A stretch of DNA of 14,442 nt from Clostridia bacterium (GTDB lineage: Bacteria; Bacillota_A; Clostridia; Oscillospirales; CAG-272), in the NCBI GenBank assembly GCA_017626655.1, contig JAGAIH010000424.1, forward strand, positions 1 through 14,442. The letters run 5' to 3'. Position 1 is the first letter of the stretch, and each line of letters starts with the position of its first letter. Position numbers and translations under genes: made by a program. Shown here one piece after another: positions 1 to 6,423 of the stretch. Under the pieces are notes generated by a model. It was not told where the DNA came from and did not search any database. It saw only the letters and a list, made by a program, of their open reading frames with translations.

Positions 1-527
1 AGGAAGGGGGTCTCGGGCTGTTCGGTGAAGGTGACGGTCATCCACCAGTCGGCGCGGGATTCCTTGCCGCTCTCGTAGCAATAGCCTTGGGAGACCGTCA
101 TGTCCTTCTGCATGACACCCACGGTGCCCTTGATATCGGCGATGCGGAACAGGTACTCCCCCGCGGGCTGGGCATCAAAGGTCAGCTCGTTGGTGGCGCA
201 GTCCACCAGAGGGGAGAACAGCTTGTAGGCGATGGGCTCGGAGGCGAGGGTGGTGTTGTAATCCACGTCCCATTTATAGAGGGCCAGGGATGCCTCGGCG
301 TCGGTCTGGGCCCAGGTGGGCATGACCGCGGTCAGCTTGGTGAAGGGCGCGCCGAGGTTGACGCGGATGCAGTAGTCGGAGGTGATCTGCTTGGGGCCCA
401 TGGAGCCGCCGTTGTGGGCGTCCACCGTCACGGGGCCGTTAGCCGCCAGTGCGGGAAGGGCGCAGAAAGTGCCAAAGAGGAGACAGGCGGTGAGGAGGAA
501 AGTGAGGATACGGAGGGAGGATCTCAT
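1..527 (-). CDS. Secreted protein of unknown function (N-terminal part, runs off left edge)
   Basis: An open frame of 175 codons starts at the ATG at 525-527 and leaves the window without a stop, so the C-terminus is missing. The start is preceded by AAAGGAG (535-541) at 7 nt spacing and by a consensus promoter. The first ~28 residues form a Sec signal peptide: basic MRSSLR, a hydrophobic core rich in Leu/Phe/Cys, then a small-residue cleavage site (LPALA-A). The mature part begins NGPVTVDAHNGG, alternates polar and hydrophobic residues, and is rich in Thr, Tyr and Trp, which suggests an extracytoplasmic beta-sandwich. I do not recognise the family, and no catalytic motif is visible in the ~145 mature residues present. 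It is likely exported and may be part of a larger surface or carbohydrate-binding protein. That it is a real gene is well supported by start signals, codon use and signal peptide; its function is unknown. Confidence 0.8.
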   Translation of the reverse strand, partial: MRSSLRILTFLLTACLLFGTFCALPALAANGPVTVDAHNGGSMGPKQITSDYCIRVNLGAPFTKLTAVMPTWAQTDAEASLALYKWDVDYNTTLASEPIAYKLFSPLVDCATNELTFDAQPAGEYLFRIADIKGTVGVMQKDMTVSQGYCYESGKESRADWWMTVTFTEQPETPF

Positions 528-534
528 AGGGGGA

Positions 535-541
535 CTCCTTT
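535..541 (-). promoter_or_regulatory. Ribosome binding site of the left-edge secreted gene
   Basis: On the minus strand AAAGGAG lies 7 nt upstream of the ATG at 527. It fixes the start of the edge-truncated gene. Confidence 0.75.
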
Positions 542-556
542 CGGGGTGGTGGTCTC

Positions 557-585
557 ATTATAGCATAGGGGCCGGGGGCTGTCAA
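557..585 (-). promoter_or_regulatory. Consensus sigma-A promoter for the secreted gene
   Basis: On the minus strand, TTGACA (580-585) and TATAAT (557-562) are both exact consensus and separated by exactly 17 bp. The transcript would start near 550, giving a leader of about 22 nt with AAAGGAG just before the ATG at 527. A match this good by chance is unlikely, and position and direction fit the gene. Confidence 0.9.
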
Positions 586-616
586 GGTGGGGAGGGGATT
601 TTTGGCGATATGGCGA

Positions 617-686
617 ATTGGGGTTTAGCAGGCTGCGCCCGAAATGCAAAACTCTGGAATTGTCAAACTCCACGCTAAACCCCAAT
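617..686. repeat. 13-bp perfect inverted repeat enclosing 44 bp
   Basis: ATTGGGGTTTAGC at 617-629 is matched by its exact reverse complement GCTAAACCCCAAT at 674-686. The 44-bp interior has no open frame of note. The element lies about 30 bp upstream of the -35 box of the secreted gene's promoter. It could be the ends of a very small non-autonomous element, a hairpin in a read-through transcript, or a regulatory site. Nothing in the sequence decides between these. Confidence 0.6.
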
Positions 687-698
687 CACACCCCCGTC

Positions 699-760
699 AA
701 ACGGGTGGTTTGCACAGGGGCTAAAAGCCCAAAGTTGCCGGCCAGTGACTCAAGTCGCCG
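699..760. repeat. Short hairpins next to the tandem repeat
   Basis: Three small inverted repeats lie side by side: CCCGT-CAA-ACGGG, GGGCT-AAA-AGCCC, and two GCCGGC palindromes about 14 nt apart that can also pair with each other. None is followed by a T-run suited to a terminator. Together with the neighbouring 30-bp units they make this gap a cluster of palindromes rather than a gene. Confidence 0.45.
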
Positions 761-800
761 GCTTTCACTTTGTTCAAGCCTATTGCCTTTGCCTCTTTTG

Positions 801-860
801 CCGCCCTTAAAAGGGCGTTCGTATTGCTTGCTACCCTTAAAAGGGTCTTCGTATTCCTTG
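801..860. repeat. Two tandem 30-bp hairpin units
   Basis: Units 801-830 and 831-860 are directly adjacent and match at 25 of 30 positions. Each has a core CCCTTAAAAGGG that folds into a short stem. In the first unit the stem extends by CG/CG. In the second the base pair just outside the core changes from G-C to A-T on both sides, a compensatory change that argues for selection on structure. Read on the minus strand the units also translate as repeated PFKG segments, which I regard as a by-product. Confidence 0.7.
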
Positions 861-873
861 ACGCTTAATTTGT

Positions 874-1189
874 CCAAGCCGATACGGGATAAGTCTGTAC
901 TCTTCCCACAAGCAAGGAACTTGCTCGGGTCTTCCTGCTCGATTTACGCAATCGGGTGATTTACCTATTGGACTTCGTTGCCTGTAGCCAACTCTTTCGC
1001 CTATTATGCCTTTGTACCGAGTTCCTGTCCGTCAGGCTACGATTTCCCTATCCCTTCTTTCAGCCCACACCTCACGGTGCAAACCTTGGGAGTCGCTTTC
1101 GGGTTGGTCGGTAACTCCCCCCCCGGTGGACTTTTACCACAGAGCATTGATATGCCCGCCATACTACAGAATACCCGCCATCACGCTCG
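874..1189 (-). ncRNA. Group II intron-like 5' (domain I) remnant, candidate
   Basis: Read on the minus strand, this stretch resembles the conserved 5' ribozyme domain of bacterial group II introns from memory. Recognisable pieces are GTAAAAGTCCACC, ACCGACCAACCCGAAAG, GCGACTCCCAAGG, GGGATAGGGAAATCGTAGC, AGGCATAATAGGCGAAAG, CGAAGTCCAATAGG and GACTTATCCCGTATCGG. It contains hairpins (for example AGCAAG-TTC-CTTGCT) and no long frame. No reverse transcriptase follows, and I find no domain V (GAGC...GAAA...GTTC type) before 560, so it would be a 5' fragment, truncated where the 30-bp hairpin units begin. The exact intron start is uncertain; a GTGYG-type boundary is not clear. Base composition is visibly less GC-rich than the neighbouring genes. 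The identification rests on pattern memory and needs a covariance-model search. Confidence 0.5.
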
Positions 1190-1235
1190 TGAAGACAGGT
1201 ATTTCTTTGTTTCCGGTAAAGACTTTCCCATCCGA

Positions 1236-2006
1236 TCACAGCCATTCCAGGATAATCGCGATGACCCACAGGACCACCAGGTGGGCGGGGTAGAAAACGT
1301 AGAAGCCGTATTTGAGGCCCTTGCGTCCGGGGGCGCCGTTGTAGAGGGCCAGCAGGGGCAGGGCGAAGAGGCTGATGGATTGGATATTGTCGAACAGCCC
1401 ACGGGAGATACAGAGGATAAGGAGGCCCACTGAGAAGAACAGGAGCTTCCACCAAAGCCCGCCGAAGCACTTGAAAAATTCGGGTGCTTCCCCCTCCTTA
1501 TAGTCGGGAATGACCGCCCAGACGGGGATGAGGACGCCCCAGAAGCCGTAGTCCACGTAGAGGACCTCCTCGATGAGATAGTACACCCCGGCCACCGAGG
1601 CGGCAAAGAGGACCAGCCACAGGACGGCCGCCCACCAGCTTCTCCGCGCCAGGGCCTTCTTGCAGGCCTGGACCTGGTAGATCAGCAGGATGGCCAGGCA
1701 GAAATTCACCAGAATACCGCCGTCAGGCTCCCCCATCATGACGTAGTAGACGCTCTCGCAGAGGACCGCCAGGCCAAAGACCAGCAGGAAGCGCTTGAGC
1801 TTATGGCGGGTATAGCGGCAACCCTCGGCGATGAAGTAGGCGAAGATGGGGTAGGAGAACCGTCCGATCGCACGGAGGAAGAGGAGGTCGGGGAAGAGGA
1901 TGACCCCAACGTGGTCGATGACCATAAAGATACAGGCGATGATCTTCAGGGTGGAAGCCGAAAGCCCCCAACGCGAGGGCGCGGGGGCTGACAGGGTGTT
2001 GTACAT
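1236..2006 (-). CDS. TraX-family multi-pass membrane protein
   Basis: 256 aa, starting at the ATG at 2004-2006. TraX proteins are inner-membrane proteins related to acyltransferases; F-plasmid TraX N-acetylates pilin, but chromosomal Firmicutes members have no established substrate. The sequence shows many hydrophobic segments (about residues 18-40, 48-60, 73-90, 98-112, 125-145, 152-166, 185-202, 209-222, 236-253). It has the family hallmarks: MVIDHVG (28-34), GRFSYPIF (48-55) followed by EGCRYTR, and a C-terminal FYPAHL (238-243) with conserved His. There is no other conjugation gene nearby, so a transfer role is unlikely. It begins 9 nt after the degV stop, so the two are almost certainly cotranscribed. 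Its own ribosome site is weak (TAAGG), consistent with translational coupling. The stop lies about 45 bp from the group II intron-like remnant. Confidence 0.85.
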   Translation of the reverse strand: MYNTLSAPAPSRWGLSASTLKIIACIFMVIDHVGVILFPDLLFLRAIGRFSYPIFAYFIAEGCRYTRHKLKRFLLVFGLAVLCESVYYVMMGEPDGGILVNFCLAILLIYQVQACKKALARRSWWAAVLWLVLFAASVAGVYYLIEEVLYVDYGFWGVLIPVWAVIPDYKEGEAPEFFKCFGGLWWKLLFFSVGLLILCISRGLFDNIQSISLFALPLLALYNGAPGRKGLKYGFYVFYPAHLVVLWVIAIILEWL

Positions 2007-2015
2007 GGCGGTACC

Positions 2016-2882
2016 TTACTCGCTCAGGGCGTGGGTGCGGATGAAGAGGACGCCCAGGGTGTTGCGGCCGCAGTGGGAGGAGATGGTGCAGCCCGCGCGG
2101 GTGATATGTACCTCCGCCTCGGGGGCGATGGCTTTCACGGCCTCCACGCAGGAGCTTACGACCGACTCCTCACAGCCCGCGTGGGTCACGAAGATGTGGC
2201 CCTTGATGACGTCGGAGGCGTCGCCCAGGCGGTCAGCCACGTACTTGGGCAGGACCGCGCCGAACTTGCCGCGGTACTTCTTGCCCACCCCCATCTTGGC
2301 GTCCTTGACCGTGATGCAGGGCTTGAGAGACAGCATATTGGCGCCGAAGGCGGCCAGAGCGGAGCAACGGCCTCCCTTGTAGAGGAACTCCAGGCTGTCG
2401 ATGATGAAGGAGGCGTCCACGCAGGGAGCCAGGGCGCGGCAGGCCTCGGCGATCTCGGCGGCGGACTTGTCTCCCTTGGCGGCCATCTCGGCGGCGGTAA
2501 TGACCAGGAGGCCTCCGCCCGTGGAGAGGTTGCGGGTGTCCACCACGTGGACGTTCTCAAAGCCCTCGGCGGCCAGGCGGGCGTTGTTATGGGTGGAGGA
2601 CATCTCGGAGCTGATGGTGAAGAAGATCAGGGAGTCTCCATCCCCTGTCTGCTCGGCGAAAAAGGCCTCGAAATCCGCCAGGTTGATGGCCGAGGTCTTG
2701 GGCAGCTGGCCCGTCTTTTCATAGTGGTCGTAAATGAAGTCGGGGTCGATATCCACGCCGTCGGTATACTGCTTCTCGCCCAGGGCCACGCCCAGGGGGA
2801 GGACGGTCACGCCGAAGCGCTGAATCAGCTCGGGGCTGAGGTCACAGGTGCTGTCGGATGCGATGCGGATCTTGTTTGCCAT
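2016..2882 (-). CDS. DegV-family fatty-acid-binding protein
   Basis: 288 aa, the usual DegV length. DegV/FakB proteins bind one fatty acid and present it to the kinase FakA, which phosphorylates the carboxylate so that exogenous or recycled fatty acids can enter phospholipid synthesis. Seen here are SDSTCDL (9-15), TSAIN (63-67, the conserved T-S pair), the ISSEMSSTH loop (90-98) that holds the carboxylate, IDSLEFLYKGGR (161-172) and the C-terminal HCGRNTLGVLF (270-280) with its conserved His. No FakA (DAK2-domain) gene is in the window, so it would work with a kinase encoded elsewhere. The ATG at 2880-2882 follows a GGAG site. Two promoters lie upstream, and traX follows after 9 nt. The family call is firm; the lipid bound cannot be read from sequence. 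Confidence 0.92.
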   Translation of the reverse strand: MANKIRIASDSTCDLSPELIQRFGVTVLPLGVALGEKQYTDGVDIDPDFIYDHYEKTGQLPKTSAINLADFEAFFAEQTGDGDSLIFFTISSEMSSTHNNARLAAEGFENVHVVDTRNLSTGGGLLVITAAEMAAKGDKSAAEIAEACRALAPCVDASFIIDSLEFLYKGGRCSALAAFGANMLSLKPCITVKDAKMGVGKKYRGKFGAVLPKYVADRLGDASDVIKGHIFVTHAGCEESVVSSCVEAVKAIAPEAEVHITRAGCTISSHCGRNTLGVLFIRTHALSE

Positions 2883-2891
2883 CTTACTCCA

Positions 2892-2909
2892 CCGCTTCCC
2901 GTGGGAAGC
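2892..2909 (-). promoter_or_regulatory. Hairpin in the degV leader beside the ribosome binding site
   Basis: CGCTTCC-CACG-GGAAGCG (minus strand) forms a 7-bp stem with a 4-nt loop. It lies just upstream of the GGTGGAG ribosome site, and there is no T-run, so it is not a terminator. It may affect transcript stability or translation initiation; function is inferred only. Confidence 0.4.
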
Positions 2910-2950
2910 GTCCTTTCCATGTGATTCATAAAGGTTCGCGTTCAGAGTGC

Positions 2951-2980
2951 ATTATACCCGAGAAAAATAAACTGAATCAA
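2951..2980 (-). promoter_or_regulatory. Second, weaker promoter for degV-traX
   Basis: TATAAT (2951-2956) is exact. The best -35 match is TTGATT (2975-2980) at 18 bp. It lies downstream of the consensus promoter at 2995-3023 and points the same way, so the pair would give two transcript starts for degV. Confidence 0.5.
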
Positions 2981-2994
2981 AATTTTATGCTATC

Positions 2995-3023
2995 ATTATA
3001 CCGCAACCCCGCCCCTTTGTCAA
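2995..3023 (-). promoter_or_regulatory. Consensus sigma-A promoter for degV-traX
   Basis: TTGACA (3018-3023) and TATAAT (2995-3000) on the minus strand are exact and 17 bp apart. The leader to the degV ATG is about 105 nt and contains the second promoter and the leader hairpin. It is divergent from the cotH promoter, with 48 bp between the two -35 boxes. Confidence 0.9.
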
Positions 3024-3071
3024 GGATTTTCCCGAAAAACCTGCGGAAAGGCCGGATATTTTCCCCGCCAC

Positions 3072-3100
3072 TTGACAAATCCGGGGTTTTGTATTAAAAT
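3072..3100 (+). promoter_or_regulatory. Sigma-A promoter for the CotH-type gene
   Basis: TTGACA (3072-3077), 17 bp, TAAAAT (3095-3100). Transcription would start near 3107, leaving a short leader with AAAGGAAG (3118-3125) 4 nt before the ATG at 3130. Confidence 0.85.
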
Positions 3101-3129
3101 AAAGGAAACTCCCCAGCAAAGGAAGCCTT

Positions 3130-4533
3130 ATGAAACGTATATATATCCTAACGGTTATAGCCTTGCTCGCCTGCCTGCTGGCGGGCTGTCACGGCGGGGA
3201 CACGCCCTCCGAGGGGACTCCGTCCGATACCACTCCGCAGGAGACCCTCCCCGCCACCGAGCCTCCCGCCGCTCCCGACACGGTCCCCGGGACCGAGCCC
3301 GTCACCGAGGGAGACACCGAGCCCGAGACCTTCCCCGAGGTGGCGCTTCCCTTCACCCCCCTCTCGAAAGATCTGCCCATCGTCTCGGTCAACACGAACG
3401 GAGTCATCGTTGAGTCCAAGGACTACGTGGACATGACCCTTACCCTGGCCAACGTGGAGGAGCCTCTCGTTGAGGTAGGCGGCGCCATCCGTATGCGGGG
3501 CAATTCCACCGCCAAGTTCCCCAAGAAGCCCTACCGCATCAAGCTGGACCAGAAGCACAGCTTCTTCGGGCTGGACAAGGCCAAGAGCTGGGTCCTGCTG
3601 GCGGATTGGCTGGATCCATCCACCCTCCACAACTACGCCGCCCTGACCCTGGCGGCCACCTCGGAACATTTCGATTTCATCCCCACGCCCTACAAGGTGG
3701 ATCTCTACTTCAACGGCGAGTACGCGGGGGTCTACACCCTCTGCGAGCAGGTGCAGGAGAACGAGGGGCGGCTGGATCTGGAGATCGAGATCAAGCGGAG
3801 TATGCGGGATCTGGAGGACTACAACTTCCTCATCTGCATGAACTACAACGCCCCCGAAAAGCCCGGCGCCGAGGAGGGGGTCACCTACTTCTACCTCTCC
3901 AACTGCGACCGCTACTTCGAGCTGGAGTACCCCACCCGGGAGGACTTCCCCTCGGAGGCCCAGTTCCGCACCTTCTTCACAGCCATGGAGGACTACATGC
4001 GGGAGACGGTCTCAGCCTTCCAGCAGAGCAGCCGCAGTTACCTGTCCAAGAACGTGGACATGGATACCCTCATTGACTTCTTCATCGTGGATCAAATCAT
4101 GGGGGAGCGGGATCACCACTGGAAATCGGTGTTCATGTACTACAAGGGCGCCGAGGGCGACCCCAAGCTCCACTTCGGCCCGCCCTGGGATTACGATTTT
4201 TGTATGTTCACCGAGTGGACCTCCGAGCCCAATGAGGAGTTCGATCTCTCCAACCGATTCAACCCCCACGAGGCCAGCGTTTTCTTCACCCCTCTCCTGT
4301 ACAACTCCTACTACACCCGCAAGGTGTACAAGCGCTACGAGACCCACTTCTCGGGGGCTCTGGAGGAGGTCATCGGCAAGGTGGAGGCCTACGCCGAGGC
4401 GATGCCCCATTCCTTGCAGTTGAATCAAGACACCTGGTATCCCGAAAAGCCCTCCATCACCGAGGACAACGTGGAGTTCTTCATCACCTATCTGAAGCAC
4501 AGAAAATCCACCCTGGATCGGGAGTGGGGCTGA
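3130..4533 (+). CDS. CotH kinase-domain lipoprotein
   Basis: 467 aa. It starts with a lipoprotein signal peptide (MKRIY, hydrophobic core, lipobox LAGC with lipidated Cys20). A Thr/Pro/Glu-rich linker (about 21-75) follows, likely spanning the cell wall. The rest is a CotH-kinase fold, an atypical protein kinase first known from spore-coat CotH. Visible family features are RMRGNSTAKFPKKPYRIKL (121-139), KSWVLLADWLDPSTLHN (152-168), GVYTLCEQVQENEGRLD (200-216) and the metal-binding FGPPWDYDF (349-357). In CotH the Asp residues of the W-D-x-D motif coordinate the nucleotide-metal complex, and they are intact here. It is monocistronic, with its own promoter and terminator. Its place on the cell surface suggests phosphorylation of exported proteins or a surface polymer role; no spore-coat neighbour such as CotB or CotG is present, so the substrate is unknown. 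Confidence 0.9.
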   Translation: MKRIYILTVIALLACLLAGCHGGDTPSEGTPSDTTPQETLPATEPPAAPDTVPGTEPVTEGDTEPETFPEVALPFTPLSKDLPIVSVNTNGVIVESKDYVDMTLTLANVEEPLVEVGGAIRMRGNSTAKFPKKPYRIKLDQKHSFFGLDKAKSWVLLADWLDPSTLHNYAALTLAATSEHFDFIPTPYKVDLYFNGEYAGVYTLCEQVQENEGRLDLEIEIKRSMRDLEDYNFLICMNYNAPEKPGAEEGVTYFYLSNCDRYFELEYPTREDFPSEAQFRTFFTAMEDYMRETVSAFQQSSRSYLSKNVDMDTLIDFFIVDQIMGERDHHWKSVFMYYKGAEGDPKLHFGPPWDYDFCMFTEWTSEPNEEFDLSNRFNPHEASVFFTPLLYNSYYTRKVYKRYETHFSGALEEVIGKVEAYAEAMPHSLQLNQDTWYPEKPSITEDNVEFFITYLKHRKSTLDREWG

Positions 4534-4572
4534 CCGTACATCCATCGGTCGGGTATAGCCCTCCCGAATACG

Positions 4573-4610
4573 AAAAGATCACCGTCGGCATCTGCCATCG
4601 GTGATCTTTT
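4573..4610. terminator. Bidirectional intrinsic terminator between cotH-like gene and udk
   Basis: A 12-bp perfect stem, AAAAGATCACCG at 4573-4584 pairing with CGGTGATCTTTT at 4599-4610, encloses a 14-nt loop. On the plus strand the T-run ends CTTTTTC; on the minus strand the A-run becomes a T-run. It lies between the convergent stops at 4533 and 4616 and can serve both. Confidence 0.88.
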
Positions 4611-4615
4611 TCTGT

Positions 4616-5233
4616 TCAGTTGCTTTCCAGGAAGTCCCTGACCCGACTCTCCACCACCTCCAGGGCGATGGGGTTGAGTCCGCCGTTGAGGATGAGGTCG
4701 GCGTGCTTCTTGGAGGGCTCCACGTGCATCTCGTGCATGGGCTTGACCGTGGTGAGGTACTGGGCCATGATGTCGTCGATCCTTCGGCCTCGGACCTCCA
4801 TGTCTCTGCGGGCCCTGCGGAGGATGCGCTCGTCGGCGTCGGCCTCCACGTAAATGCGGAGGTCAAAGGTCTCGCGGAGGGCGGGGTCCGAGAGAATGAG
4901 GATACCGTCCACCAGGATGACGGGCCTCGGGTCAATGCGAAGCACCTTGTCCGAGCGGTTGTGAAGGGTGAAATCGTACACGGGACAGTCCACCGCCTCC
5001 CCCCGCTTAAGGGCCCGGAGATGGGAGACCATGAGGTCAAACTCCAACGCCTCGGGAGCGTCGTAGTTGAGGAGACGGCGCTCCTCCAAGGGAATGTCGT
5101 CGTGGGCCTTGTAGTAGTTATCACAGCTCACCAGGGCGACCGAATCGGGGAAGGCCTGCATGAGGCGGGCGGCGAAGGTGGATTTGCCCGAGCCGCTGCC
5201 GCCCGCGATACCGATGACGTAGACAGAATTCAT
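4616..5233 (-). CDS. udk: Uridine kinase
   Basis: 205 aa; salvages uridine and cytidine to UMP and CMP with ATP or GTP in the cytoplasm. Visible are the Walker A loop GGSGSGKS (11-18), SCDNYYK (36-42), NYDAPEALEFD (56-66), PVYDFTLHNR (84-93), the lid RRARRDMEVRGR (139-150) and VEPSKKHADLI (171-181), all in canonical order and at normal length. I choose the ATG at 5231-5233 rather than the one two codons earlier (5237-5239): AAAGGA at 5241-5246 is 7 nt from the chosen start but only 1 nt from the other. It begins 14 nt after the alpha/beta hydrolase stop and shares its promoter, so the two form an operon, although no functional link is evident. Shared terminator at 4573-4610. Confidence 0.95.
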   Translation of the reverse strand: MNSVYVIGIAGGSGSGKSTFAARLMQAFPDSVALVSCDNYYKAHDDIPLEERRLLNYDAPEALEFDLMVSHLRALKRGEAVDCPVYDFTLHNRSDKVLRIDPRPVILVDGILILSDPALRETFDLRIYVEADADERILRRARRDMEVRGRRIDDIMAQYLTTVKPMHEMHVEPSKKHADLILNGGLNPIALEVVESRVRDFLESN

Positions 5234-5240
5234 GGTCATA

Positions 5241-5246
5241 TCCTTT
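5241..5246 (-). promoter_or_regulatory. Ribosome binding site that decides the udk start
   Basis: AAAGGA on the minus strand is the only good site here. It favours the second of two in-frame ATG codons (5233) and lies partly between the udk start and the stop of the preceding gene. Confidence 0.7.
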
Positions 5247-5247
5247 C

Positions 5248-6276
5248 TTACGATTCCAGATCCCGGATCAGACGCTCCACGGGGGCGGGATCGGGGTTGT
5301 ATTCGTGGACGCCGGGGAAGACGATGGAGTCGAACCAGGAATTCGGGTCGATGCCCGCCGCCTTGCAGTAGGCCGTGACCTCCTCGGCGGCTTGACAGCT
5401 ATACTCCGCGGCGAACAGCTCGTCCTTGTCTCCTGTTTCCACGCAGAGGCGGCGGGGGTAGCAGAGACAGGCGATTTCGGGGTCGTCGTAAAGGGCCGCG
5501 GCGTCCCGCCAGGTCCAATCGGGCCAGGCGTACTGACGGCGGTCGCTGAAGAAGGAGGAGGAGATGGCCGAGCGGATGCGGGGCTCAGCGGCGGCGGTGA
5601 AGAGGGTGTAGTGGCCGCCGTAGGAGCAGCCGACCATACCGAAGGACAGGGGATCGACCGTCGCCTCGAAGTAATCCAGCACGCGGGTGATGGCGTAGAC
5701 CTCCAGGGCGGTAATGGAGCTACCCAGCCGCTTCAGATGGGCATCGATGCGGATGCGGTCGTAGGGTTGACCGTAGAAGGCGGGGTCCCAGAGCAGGAGG
5801 GCGGGCATGAACACGTGGACACGGTGGGGCAGAAGACCCGTGACCATGCCGTGGTAGTTCACCGTACTGCCGTCGAAGTAGAAGCCCGAGGCCAGCTCGG
5901 GAGTCCCCGCCCCGCCGTGCTGGGAGATGACCAAAGGACGGCGCTCGTCGGAGTTGAGGCGGTAGTAGAGTCCCGTCTGCCACAGGCCCTCCAGCACCTC
6001 GATCCGCATACGGAAGACGGTGTGCTCCCCCTCGTCGCCCAGCTCCTCGATGATCTCGGCCTTGGGGGTGGGGCGGGGGAGGTCGGCGTTGAGAGGCCAG
6101 CCCAGCATATCCAGGTAGGCCTTGCGGTGGGCTTCGGTGTTGGTGAGGATATCGGCGCCGCGGGCCCTGCGGACGGCAGCCAGCTCGTCCTCGCGGCGGG
6201 CGATGAGGGCCTCTATCTCGGAGAGATGGCGGGCCTTGAGGGCTTCGTTCTTGTGGGGATCTTCACGGAAACGCAT
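5248..6276 (-). CDS. Alpha/beta hydrolase (acetyl-esterase / dienelactone-hydrolase-like)
   Basis: 342 aa. The start is the ATG at 6274-6276, fixed by AAAGGAG at 7 nt and the promoter at 6311-6339; the frame stays open further upstream, but that extension would cross the promoter. A helical, charged N-terminus (about 1-60) precedes a serine-hydrolase core. The oxyanion segment is HGGAG (120-124), the nucleophile elbow GCSYGG has Ser218, the likely acid is Asp283 (TGDKDE; Asp285 is an alternative) and the likely base is His324 (PGVHEYN). This layout fits acetyl-xylan-esterase-like or other dienelactone-hydrolase-fold enzymes. There is no signal peptide, so it is cytosolic and probably deacylates a small ester or imported sugar. 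It leads a two-gene operon with udk. The superfamily and triad are firm; the substrate is not. Confidence 0.88.
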   Translation of the reverse strand: MRFREDPHKNEALKARHLSEIEALIARREDELAAVRRARGADILTNTEAHRKAYLDMLGWPLNADLPRPTPKAEIIEELGDEGEHTVFRMRIEVLEGLWQTGLYYRLNSDERRPLVISQHGGAGTPELASGFYFDGSTVNYHGMVTGLLPHRVHVFMPALLLWDPAFYGQPYDRIRIDAHLKRLGSSITALEVYAITRVLDYFEATVDPLSFGMVGCSYGGHYTLFTAAAEPRIRSAISSSFFSDRRQYAWPDWTWRDAAALYDDPEIACLCYPRRLCVETGDKDELFAAEYSCQAAEEVTAYCKAAGIDPNSWFDSIVFPGVHEYNPDPAPVERLIRDLES

Positions 6277-6310
6277 GGAACGGCTCCTTTCACGGTGCTT
6301 CTTTGGCTCT

Positions 6311-6339
6311 ATTATAGCAGAAAAGAGGGCGTTTGGCAA
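6311..6339 (-). promoter_or_regulatory. Sigma-A promoter for the hydrolase-udk operon
   Basis: TTGCCA (6334-6339), 17 bp, TATAAT (6311-6316) on the minus strand; one mismatch in the -35 box. It is divergent from the promoter at 6367-6395, with only 27 bp between the two -35 boxes. Confidence 0.85.
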
Positions 6340-6366
6340 GACCTCCCCGCGGTTTTTTGCCCGTAC

Positions 6367-6395
6367 TTGACAAAAACTTTTCCATGTGCTATAAT
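6367..6395 (+). promoter_or_regulatory. Consensus sigma-A promoter for the unknown gene and activating enzyme
   Basis: TTGACA (6367-6372), exactly 17 bp, TATAAT (6390-6395). The start would be near 6402, giving a ~22-nt leader with AAAGGAG 7 nt before the ATG at 6424. Confidence 0.9.
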
Positions 6396-6423
6396 GAGGA
6401 AAAACTACCGAAAGGAGCCGGCC

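Noticed and set aside
686..877. 63-codon minus-strand frame with PFKG repeats
   Set aside because: It begins with TTG without a ribosome site, and its repeats are just the translated 30-bp hairpin units. I treat it as non-coding.
978..1606. Several 95-151 codon frames around the intron-like stretch
   Set aside because: They overlap each other and traX in other frames, have no ribosome sites, and their composition follows the structured non-coding sequence.
1236..2006. Conjugative element suggested by the TraX name
   Set aside because: No relaxase, type IV secretion or plasmid gene is present; chromosomal TraX-family proteins are common in Clostridia.
5305..6423. Upstream extension of the 251-aa gene (would give 624 aa)
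   Set aside because: It is antisense to the hydrolase, Gly/Val/Asp-rich in the way of GC-rich shadow frames, and crosses the promoter at 6367-6395.
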